The position numbers and the translations under genes were made by a program. Shown here in pieces: positions 1 through 5,566 of a DNA stretch of 13,914 nt. This DNA comes from Treponema sp. (lineage in GTDB: Bacteria > Spirochaetota > Spirochaetia > Treponematales > Treponemataceae), in assembly GCA_017614655.1 (NCBI GenBank), contig JAGABO010000221.1, positions 1-13,914 on the forward strand, given 5' to 3'. Every line of letters starts with the position of its first letter. Positions within the stretch are counted from its first letter, which is position 1. The notes beneath the pieces were generated by a model that was not told the DNA's origin, made no database searches, and saw nothing but the letters and a program-made list of their open reading frames with translations.

Positions 1-1
1 A

Positions 2-289
2 AGGCTTGTAGTCGGACAGAAGGCTAGCGATAAATTTTCATCAAGGATTGCAAAGCTGACGGAAGAAGCCAAACATAACGAGCAGTGGAGGCGGCAGTAC
101 ATGGAATGGGAAAGACAGAGAACCTACGATTTTGAAAACGGCAAAGAAGAAGGTGTCCGCCAGAAAGCCCTCGAAGCTGCAAAAAATCTTCTCAAAATGA
201 ACCTTGGAACCCCTGAACAGATTGCTCAGGCAGAAGGATTGCCGTTAGAACAGGTTTTGCAGTTAAAAGAAGAACTTTCTGAGAAATAA
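2..289 (+). CDS. Rpn-family nuclease/putative transposase, C-terminal end (5' truncated by window)
   Basis: The frame is open from the window edge to TAA at 287-289, giving 95 visible residues that are only the tail of a longer protein. The charged helical stretch with KLTEEAKHNEQWRRQYMEWE, followed by YDFENGKEEG, then a helix and a short segment GTPEQIAQAEGLPLEQVLQL, is the typical C-terminus of the Rpn family (recombination-promoting nuclease, PD-(D/E)XK, formerly 'putative transposase'). The end resembles a small helix-turn-helix that recurs in this family. The catalytic core lies outside the window, so activity cannot be judged. An ATG at 101 is internal and not a start, because the family sequence continues upstream of it. 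Spirochaetes often carry many Rpn copies. The gene ends in a strong terminator at 329-373. Confidence 0.75.
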   Translation, partial: RLVVGQKASDKFSSRIAKLTEEAKHNEQWRRQYMEWERQRTYDFENGKEEGVRQKALEAAKNLLKMNLGTPEQIAQAEGLPLEQVLQLKEELSEK

Positions 290-328
290 TTAACACTCAT
301 TGTGTAAAAGAAGAATGTAAAAAAAAAC

Positions 329-373
329 AAAAGCTCCCTACGGATTCAATTTACATCCGCAGGGAGCTTTTTT
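329..373 (+). terminator. Rho-independent terminator after the Rpn gene
   Basis: The arms 329-339 and 361-371 pair over 11 bp. After one A/C mismatch (340/360), 341-345 pairs with 355-359, leaving a 9-nt loop. A T-run follows at 368-373. An A-run at 321-332 provides U's on the other strand, so the hairpin could also stop minus-strand transcripts. Confidence 0.9.
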
Positions 374-395
374 ATGCATGCAGAATATCAGTGCC

Positions 396-427
396 AAAAA
401 AAATGTCCGGCGAAAAACACCGGACAT
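396..427 (-). terminator. Rho-independent terminator of the tRNA-Leu transcript
   Basis: On the minus strand the perfect 8-bp stem ATGTCCGG/CCGGACAT (427-420 with 410-403) has a 9-nt loop and is followed by a run of T's (402-396). It begins 5 nt after the tRNA 3' end, so the precursor trailer is short. Confidence 0.9.
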
Positions 428-432
428 CTTCC

Positions 433-518
433 TGCCGAGCACCGGACTCGGACCGGCACAGCTTAAAACAGCCGAGGGATTTTAAGTCCCTTGTGTCTAC
501 CAATTCCACCAGCTCGGC
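433..518 (-). tRNA. tRNA-Leu(UAA)
   Basis: Read on the minus strand, the 86-nt sequence folds as a type II tRNA. The acceptor arms GCCGAGC (518-512) and GCTCGGC (440-434) pair fully, with discriminator A at 433. The D arm has GGTGGAATTGGTAGACAC. The anticodon stem is AGGGA/TCCCT with loop CTTAAAA, giving anticodon UAA, which reads UUA and UUG. A long variable arm precedes a T arm with GGTCCGAGTCC. The 3' CCA is not encoded (GGA follows the discriminator), so it must be added by the CCA-adding enzyme. The gene has its own promoter and terminator and lies just downstream of the ankyrin gene on the same strand. Confidence 0.96.
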
Positions 519-529
519 AAGATTTCTGC

Positions 530-558
530 ATTATATATGGTTATGTATTTTTTTTCAA
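530..558 (-). promoter_or_regulatory. Sigma70-type promoter of tRNA-Leu
   Basis: On the minus strand TTGAAA (558-553) is separated by exactly 17 nt from a perfect TATAAT (535-530). The predicted start falls about 5 nt before the mature tRNA 5' end. This is the strongest-looking promoter in the window, as expected for a tRNA gene. Confidence 0.85.
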
Positions 559-599
559 TACATCGCAATGACAGAATTTGCTGTTTTTTGAGCCGGCTT

Positions 600-3038
600 T
601 TATTCAAGATAACCAAGGAAGCACCAGCCTGTTGTGCCGTCAGCAAGTTTTTTGCCTTCACTGTCAACACTGCCCGGTAAAACTTCAACCTTGACCCAGC
701 AGGAATGAATGTCGTCTATAATTTCCATATTGTAAGCATCAATGACCTTAACTTTCGTTCCTTTTTTAATTGCCGTAAGAGTTCTGCCCGAACGGCTGTA
801 ACTGTCCCTTAACCTTAAGTTATCTGTTGCAGTAAGGTTTTTGTTTTTATAATAGTTTACAAGACCTGTATAAACGGAGTTTTTTGTACTGTAAGACAGA
901 TCATCTGTAACAATTGAACGTTTTTCTGTATGTCCGTAAAACCGGTTGCTGTACCAGGGGGTAAAAGGATTGCCTCCGTGTTCAATTAAAAGTTCAATTA
1001 CAGTTGAATCAGAAGCACCTGAGCTTGCGTATGCTGTAATTGTAAGTCCGTGCTGTCCTTCGATAACGGCATTCGGATCGGCACCTGCTTCAATAAGGCA
1101 TTTTACCACTTTGTAAGAGTTAGATTTATAGGTGCAGGTATAAAGAATATTGGCACTGCCGGAAGAATACTTGTTTTTGTACATCATGGATAAATCCGGT
1201 TTGTATTCAAGAAGAAGCTTTACCGTTTCTAAATCCAGATTATCGGCTGCGTAGTATAAGGCGGTCGTTTCGTCTTTCTGATGTCGCTTATTGATATCAC
1301 AGCCTTTGTTCAGAAGCGCTTTTATGAGTTCAGGATTTTTATTTATTACGGCATAATAAAGCGGCGTAAAGCCGTTTGCGTCATAAACATCAAGATCCTT
1401 TGCCTTTGCTTTTTTGATGACTTTGAGAGCTTCGTCTGTATAGTTGTATTCGCAAAGCTGAACAAGAGAGTATTCTTTTTTAACCTTAGAGTTTGCTTTT
1501 ACAATTTCTATTGAAGCCGTGATTTTTGGATTTGTTTTTACAGCTTCCTCACATCGGTCAAGAACAGTTTTTCCATATTTGTCCTTTACTGATAAGTTAA
1601 CGCCGTAATCAATCAGCATCTGAAGCATTTTGGGATTTTCATAGCAGTAGAAAGCCGGAGTCCAGCCGGATTCAGTTTTGATATTAACATCAGCACCGTT
1701 TTTAAGAAGCGGCTCAATGATTTTTGTATAATCCAAAGCTGATTCGCATGCCAGATGTAAAGGCGTATCCCCGAAGTTATCTGCGGTGTTTATATTGCAT
1801 TTCTTTGCAAGAAAGGCTGTAATTTCTTCAATTTCTTTTTCTTTTTCCATGACCGGCGCATAATATAAAATGTAGTCACTGTCTGAACATGTAACTGACT
1901 GTATAAAATAATGCAGAACTGTAAGGCCGTCTTTATCGCAGGCTTTAAAATCAAGACCGTTTTCATCAAGAAATTTAAAGCATTCAGGATTGATTAATCT
2001 TGCACTCGACATTCCGACATTATAGCCGTCTTTTGTTTTTGCATTGATGTCTGCTTTTTTGCTTAAAAGATATTTGATAAGTTCAAAGCCGTCTTTTTCC
2101 CAGCCTGCATATATAAGGGGTGTATATCCTGTGTCTGTTGAAGCATTAACGTCTGCTCCTTTTTCTACCAGGAACTTTACGAGTTTAAGGCTGTCTTTTG
2201 AACCGGAACCAACGGCATAATGCAGGGGAGTGCGCTTTCCTTTCCCGGAAACCTTAACATCTGCACCTTTGGAAACCATGTAACTTGCAAGCGGAAGATT
2301 ACCGAGTTCACAGGCAAGGTTTAAAGGATATCTGTTATCGCTGTCTTTAAGGTTTGCATCTGCACCGCTTTCGATTAAAAGTTTTGCAAGATCTATGTTT
2401 TTATTATAAAGCGCGTACGTTAATGGAGAAAAAGAATTGTTTGAAGGAATGTTTACCGGTGCTCCAAGCTTAATGAATTTTTTAATCAGATTCATTTCCG
2501 GTTTCTTTTCATTGCACAGTTCATACATGATTGTGATGCCGTCGTTGTTTACGACTTTTACATCTGCATTATTATTTAAAAGAAAGTCTATGTTACGGGT
2601 GTCAAGCTTCTGGCTTATGTAGCATTTTCTGACTGCATAGAGAAGCGGTGTGTCTCCATCATCATCGGGAATGTTGACGTCGGCTCCGTATCTTATAAGA
2701 AATTTTGCTGTTTTTATGAATTTTTCGGGTTCATAATTGAATTCACGGAGAGCTTCGAATAATAAGGTTCTTCCGTTTTTATAGCGATAGTTTACATCAA
2801 TAAATGCCCTTCCAAATCCTTCCATGATTTCCGGATCTTCATTAAAAATCAGGCGTACATTATCTTCTGCTGCATAAGGCTGCCGGTAACGTTCTGTATA
2901 ATAGTCCTGATTTTTTTCCTGCTGAGCAAAACCGTTTACTGAACAGAGTATGAGCATTACGGGTAAAAATATCTTTTTTAGTCCTGTAAATAAACCTTCT
3001 CTTTTATCCGTAAAATCTTTTAAAACTGTGTCTGCCAT
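600..3038 (-). CDS. Exported ankyrin-repeat protein with C-terminal bacterial SH3 domain
   Basis: The product has 812 residues. A long basic n-region (residues 1-22, ending GLKK), a hydrophobic core (IFLPVMLILCSVNGFA) and QQ after it give a probable signal peptide cleaved near residue 38, so the protein should act in the periplasm or at the outer membrane. Residues from about 85 to 725 contain roughly 16 ankyrin repeats, visible as recurrent G-x-TPL-x-A and LL-x-x-GADVN motifs. They are interrupted by less regular stretches around 385-410 and 500-560. The last about 80 residues (NLRLRDSYSR, TAIKKGTKVKVID, TGWCFLGYLE) form an SH3_3-type domain, common in Treponema exported proteins and usually linked to peptidoglycan or protein binding. 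The ATG at 3038 is supported by GAGG six bases upstream. The partner is unknown. A binding scaffold is the likely role rather than an enzyme. Confidence 0.85.
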   Translation of the reverse strand: MADTVLKDFTDKREGLFTGLKKIFLPVMLILCSVNGFAQQEKNQDYYTERYRQPYAAEDNVRLIFNEDPEIMEGFGRAFIDVNYRYKNGRTLLFEALREFNYEPEKFIKTAKFLIRYGADVNIPDDDGDTPLLYAVRKCYISQKLDTRNIDFLLNNNADVKVVNNDGITIMYELCNEKKPEMNLIKKFIKLGAPVNIPSNNSFSPLTYALYNKNIDLAKLLIESGADANLKDSDNRYPLNLACELGNLPLASYMVSKGADVKVSGKGKRTPLHYAVGSGSKDSLKLVKFLVEKGADVNASTDTGYTPLIYAGWEKDGFELIKYLLSKKADINAKTKDGYNVGMSSARLINPECFKFLDENGLDFKACDKDGLTVLHYFIQSVTCSDSDYILYYAPVMEKEKEIEEITAFLAKKCNINTADNFGDTPLHLACESALDYTKIIEPLLKNGADVNIKTESGWTPAFYCYENPKMLQMLIDYGVNLSVKDKYGKTVLDRCEEAVKTNPKITASIEIVKANSKVKKEYSLVQLCEYNYTDEALKVIKKAKAKDLDVYDANGFTPLYYAVINKNPELIKALLNKGCDINKRHQKDETTALYYAADNLDLETVKLLLEYKPDLSMMYKNKYSSGSANILYTCTYKSNSYKVVKCLIEAGADPNAVIEGQHGLTITAYASSGASDSTVIELLIEHGGNPFTPWYSNRFYGHTEKRSIVTDDLSYSTKNSVYTGLVNYYKNKNLTATDNLRLRDSYSRSGRTLTAIKKGTKVKVIDAYNMEIIDDIHSCWVKVEVLPGSVDSEGKKLADGTTGWCFLGYLE

Positions 3039-3056
3039 ATAAAACCTCGGGCGCGT

Positions 3057-3084
3057 ATTGTATCAGAAAAACTCTATGTGTGAA
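3057..3084 (-). promoter_or_regulatory. Probable promoter of the ankyrin gene
   Basis: On the minus strand TTCACA (3084-3079) and TACAAT (3062-3057) are 16 nt apart. The start would fall near 3050, giving a leader of about a dozen bases that still includes the GAGG SD site (3048-3045). Confidence 0.55.
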
Positions 3085-3109
3085 AACCTTACAGGCTGAA
3101 TACGCAGAT

Positions 3110-3142
3110 AAAAAAAACAGGGTACCCGTAACGGATACCCTG
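3110..3142 (-). terminator. Rho-independent terminator of the lipoprotein gene
   Basis: On the minus strand an 11-bp stem (3142-3132 with 3128-3118, one G-T pair) with a 3-nt loop is followed by eight T's (3117-3110). A second, AT-rich hairpin (ACTGTTTT, CTA loop, AAAACAGT; 3152-3170) sits between the stop codon and this terminator. Its arms also read as a tandem structure protecting the 3' end. Confidence 0.88.
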
Positions 3143-3178
3143 CTTTATGTTACTGTTTTCTAAAAACAGTCAGACAGC

Positions 3179-4225
3179 TTAGTCTTCGTTGAATAATGCT
3201 GCTAAATCTGCCGGTTTTGATACATTGATGTAGTCAAAGAGGAAGTTTCCTTCTGTATCATAAACTTTGAGTACAAGATTTACAGATACAGGAATTTCTT
3301 CTGCAGTTTCAGAATCCATGGTATCCATAAAGGATTCAAAGTTTGTTACTGTATCTTTGTTAATAGATGTGTCTGCAGAAACAGATGCTGAAGCAGATAT
3401 AACTCCGTTGTAAACTTCTCCGTCCTTTGTAACTTCAAAGCATAATGCACCGCTTGCTCCTGCATAAAGATAAACGTTTGCAGAAACAGAGCCTAATGCA
3501 GCTTCCAGTCCTCCGTCGTCCATGAGGCCAGGGGTTGCTTCGATTGCTGCATTTGTAACAGAAGCGCCTGCAATTGCGTTAAGCTTAAGGCTCTTAATGG
3601 CTTCTGCTCCTTCTACCGGTGTTAAACTTACAGATGCTGCTGCACTTGCAGAAGCTGAACCGGTTGCTCTCATACTGGATGGTTCTTCTTCTCCTTCTGA
3701 TGCCTGTACAGGTATTGCAGCACCTTTAATGCTGAAGTTAAGTGAAGTAATTGTAAGTTCAACAGGAGAATCACCCATGTCTATTTTTCCTGTCGGTCCC
3801 TTCCAGTCACAGTTAATAGTCATGGCATGAGTGTCGTCATTTGTTGTAATAGATGCATCAAGATTATCCGGTACTGCCATGATTTCATTCATGAGCTGAT
3901 CAAAAGTAACTGCTTCTACAGCTCTTGCAAGCATGTTTGTGAGCGGATTTGACGGTGGAGCTACTTCCAGGCCGTCATCGCCTTCTTCGTCTTCAATAAG
4001 AGCTCCGAAGTAAGTTTGAAAATCATCAAGAATAGCATCACCAACGATTTGATTAAATTCTTCCGGAGTGTTGATTGTCTTCTTCTGCACAGTTCCTGCA
4101 GGAATAACAGATGAAACTGTAACTGCTTCTACAGTCTTTGCAGCATCTGCAGTTTCTTCATTACATCCTGTAAATGTTAATGAAAGTGCAAAAACAGATA
4201 CGATAAATAATCCTAATTTTTTCAT
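3179..4225 (-). CDS. Putative lipoprotein of unknown function
   Basis: The product has 348 residues from the ATG at 4225, chosen because AGGAG lies 6 nt upstream. A longer in-frame reading from 4327 would start in the promoter and has no SD. The N-terminus is a clear lipoprotein signal: MKK, hydrophobic core, then FTGC with Cys21 as the lipidated residue, followed by NEETAD. The mature part is acidic (an EDEEGDDGLE stretch near 78-87). It is rich in alternating Ser/Ala/Val (ATGSASASAAASVSL; VISASASVSADTS), which suggests beta-strands with regular side-chain alternation. I recognise no enzyme motif or family. It should be anchored to a membrane after processing by Lgt and LspA, and lspA is in the same window. 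The gene is monocistronic, with its own promoter and terminator, and lies divergent from rsmI. Confidence 0.8.
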   Translation of the reverse strand: MKKLGLFIVSVFALSLTFTGCNEETADAAKTVEAVTVSSVIPAGTVQKKTINTPEEFNQIVGDAILDDFQTYFGALIEDEEGDDGLEVAPPSNPLTNMLARAVEAVTFDQLMNEIMAVPDNLDASITTNDDTHAMTINCDWKGPTGKIDMGDSPVELTITSLNFSIKGAAIPVQASEGEEEPSSMRATGSASASAAASVSLTPVEGAEAIKSLKLNAIAGASVTNAAIEATPGLMDDGGLEAALGSVSANVYLYAGASGALCFEVTKDGEVYNGVISASASVSADTSINKDTVTNFESFMDTMDSETAEEIPVSVNLVLKVYDTEGNFLFDYINVSKPADLAALFNED

Positions 4226-4298
4226 TTTTTTCTCCTTAACCACATAAAGTGGAATATTAACAATACAAAAGGGTCTTTTCCCCTGATACCATTTAAAA

Positions 4299-4327
4299 AG
4301 TATAACGCGGCAGAATTCAATTATCAA
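4299..4327 (-). promoter_or_regulatory. Sigma70-type promoter of the lipoprotein gene
   Basis: On the minus strand TTGATA (4327-4322), 17-nt spacer, TATACT (4304-4299). The leader would be about 65 nt and contains two small dyads: AGGG/CCCT, and CCAC/GTGG directly before the AGGAG SD site. The second could modulate ribosome access. Confidence 0.7.
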
Positions 4328-4376
4328 CCTGGAAGCGTTTTTTTATATGTAAGGTATTCATAAGCTATAAAGTGAC

Positions 4377-4405
4377 TTGCAAAAAACTGCATGTACTTCT
4401 ATAAT
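4377..4405 (+). promoter_or_regulatory. Promoter of rsmI, predicting a leaderless transcript
   Basis: TTGCAA (4377-4382), 17-nt spacer, perfect TATAAT (4400-4405). Seven bases separate the -10 box from the GTG start at 4413, so transcription would begin at or within a base or two of the start codon. Confidence 0.7.
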
Positions 4406-4412
4406 ATAGGAT

Positions 4413-5129
4413 GTGTCAGAATTATATATTGTTGCAACACCGATAGGAAATCTGGGCGACATTACGTTCCGTGCCCTGGAAACCTTTAAGAATGTGGATG
4501 TTATTGCCGCAGAGGATACACGGCATACGCTTCAGCTTCTGACGCATTTTGAAATCCGAAAGCCCCTTATAAGCTGCCGTTCGCAGAATGAAGAGGCTGC
4601 ATCGGGAAAGATTATCGCGCTTCTGGACGAAGGAAAAACAGTAGCTTACGCAAGTGATGCGGGAACTCCGGGAATAAGCGATCCGGGAGCAGTTCTGGCA
4701 GGTCTTGCAAGAAAAGCAGGGCATAAAGTTGTTCCGATTCCCGGGGCAAGTGCTTTTGCGGCTCTGGCAAGTGTTGCAGGTGCAGGTGGAAAAACTCTTG
4801 TTTTTGAGGGGTTCCTTTCTCCAAAGCCGGGACGCCGTCGAAGCAGGCTCAGAGAGCTTCTTGAAGACGGAAATGCCGTCATTTTGTATGAAAGTCCGTT
4901 CAGAATCGTAAAGTTGCTGACGGATATTGCCGATATAGACAGTGAACGCCGTGTGGTGGTGGGTCGTGAGCTTACGAAGCTTCATGAGGAGATTACGGAG
5001 GGAACTGCAGGGGAAGTCCTTGAGGATTATGCTTCAAGAAGCAAGATTCTGGGGGAATTCGCAGTGTTCATTTCAGGAAAGAAATCTGAGAAAAACGTTA
5101 AGTTTTCCGAAGAATTCTCCGATAATTAA
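4413..5129 (+). CDS. rsmI: 16S rRNA (cytidine-1402 2'-O)-methyltransferase
   Basis: The product has 238 residues. RsmI uses S-adenosylmethionine to 2'-O-methylate C1402 in the 16S rRNA decoding centre, in the cytoplasm. Family motifs run in order: ATPIGNLGDIT (8-18), AEDTRHT (33-39), SDAGTPGISDPG (81-92), PIPGASA (108-114), FEGFLSPKPGRRRSRL (131-146), YESPFR (159-164) and RELTKLHEE (185-193). The protein is shorter than the E. coli enzyme (about 286), mainly at the C-terminus, but the tetrapyrrole-methylase-like core is complete. The start is GTG at 4413, immediately before the conserved SELYIVATPIGN. An overlapping ATG at 4411 is in another frame and stops quickly. There is no SD, in keeping with the predicted leaderless mRNA. 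flgM follows 15 nt later and its probable sigma28 promoter lies in the last codons of this gene. Confidence 0.95.
   Translation: MSELYIVATPIGNLGDITFRALETFKNVDVIAAEDTRHTLQLLTHFEIRKPLISCRSQNEEAASGKIIALLDEGKTVAYASDAGTPGISDPGAVLAGLARKAGHKVVPIPGASAFAALASVAGAGGKTLVFEGFLSPKPGRRRSRLRELLEDGNAVILYESPFRIVKLLTDIADIDSERRVVVGRELTKLHEEITEGTAGEVLEDYASRSKILGEFAVFISGKKSEKNVKFSEEFSDN
5098..5125 (+). promoter_or_regulatory. Sigma28 (FliA)-type promoter of flgM
   Basis: TTAAGTTT (5098-5105), 12 nt, TCCGATAA (5118-5125) closely matches the enterobacterial sigma28 consensus TAAAGTTT-N11-GCCGATAA (7 of 8 in each box, spacer one base longer). Transcription would begin near 5132, just before the flgM SD site (5134-5137). 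The promoter lies wholly inside the 3' end of rsmI. Confidence 0.65.
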
Positions 5130-5144
5130 GAGCGAGGTAGGACT

Positions 5145-5432
5145 ATGATGATAGACAAAGTAACAGGAGCGAATCCATTAACCAATTTGCAGAGCACAAA
5201 GCGCGCAAATTCAACGGCAAATGTTAAACCGTCTTCTGACAAAATCAGTGTTTCCAGCGAAGCTAAAGCTGCTGCCGATGCCTATTATCTCAATCAAGTT
5301 GCAGAAGAAACACCAGATGTTCGCTCAGAACTGGTTGAACAGGTTAAGCAGAAGATTCAGAATCCAAATTATCTTAGTGAAGCAACTATTGCCATGACAG
5401 CAGAACGCATTCTGGCAGCTTACGGACTTTAA
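5145..5432 (+). CDS. flgM: Anti-sigma28 factor FlgM (negative regulator of flagellin synthesis)
   Basis: The product has 95 residues, the usual size for the family. FlgM binds the flagellar sigma factor sigma28 (FliA/WhiG) in the cytoplasm and blocks late flagellar gene expression until it is removed, classically by export through the finished hook-basal body. The N-terminal half (GANPLTNLQSTKRANSTANV) is polar and probably disordered, as expected of an exported FlgM. DKISVSSEAK (32-41) leads to the conserved sigma-binding C-terminus with DVRSELVEQVKQKIQNPNYL (58-77) and TAERILAAYGL. GAGG at 5134-5137 favours the ATG at 5145. A second ATG follows directly at 5148. The gene sits behind rsmI and appears to have its own sigma28 promoter, implying feedback control. 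The C-terminal pattern is diagnostic, although sequence conservation in this family is low. Confidence 0.85.
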   Translation: MMIDKVTGANPLTNLQSTKRANSTANVKPSSDKISVSSEAKAAADAYYLNQVAEETPDVRSELVEQVKQKIQNPNYLSEATIAMTAERILAAYGL

Positions 5433-5498
5433 TAAGGTTCTGATTTTATTAAAGGGAACCTCGAAATGATTGATTTTTCGGGATGCCCTGAAAAGCGG

Positions 5499-5546
5499 AA
5501 AAGCCGTCTTTTGGGAGTATGGTTGTATTCTCATGGCGGCTTTTTT
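5499..5546 (+). terminator. Probable terminator or attenuator between flgM and the dehydrogenase-like gene
   Basis: AAAAGCCG (5499-5506) pairs with CGGCTTTT (5537-5544), followed by T's to 5546. The 30-nt loop holds a second short stem (GAG/CTC). Upstream, 5460-5482 forms another hairpin (CTCGAAA/TTTCGGG) enclosed by AGGG (5453-5456) and CCCT (5486-5489). The SD of the next gene begins only a few bases after the T-run. Confidence 0.55.
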
Positions 5547-5566
5547 ATTTGAAGGTAGAGTAAAAA

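Noticed and set aside
571..590. ACAG/CTGT dyad followed by T's on the plus strand
   Set aside because: The stem is only 4 bp and no plus-strand gene ends here.
1240..1247. Perfect GCCGATAA sigma28 -10 box on the minus strand within the ankyrin gene
   Set aside because: No TAAA-like box lies at the right distance upstream and no gene start follows. It is explained by codons for AADN.
2967..2990. Possible lipobox (LILC) in the ankyrin protein signal peptide
   Set aside because: The residue before Cys is Leu, unlike the Gly/Ala/Ser usual even in relaxed spirochaete lipoboxes, and a signal peptidase I site (NGFA-QQ) follows.
4226..4327. N-terminal extension of the lipoprotein (start at 4327)
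   Set aside because: The extension contains the -10 box and SD of the gene and would bury the lipoprotein signal. AGGAG precedes the ATG at 4225.
4422..4985. 187-codon open frame on the minus strand opposite rsmI
   Set aside because: It is wholly antisense to a gene with full family motifs, and its translation is rich in Cys, Arg and Ser as expected of a shadow frame. No promoter or SD is seen.
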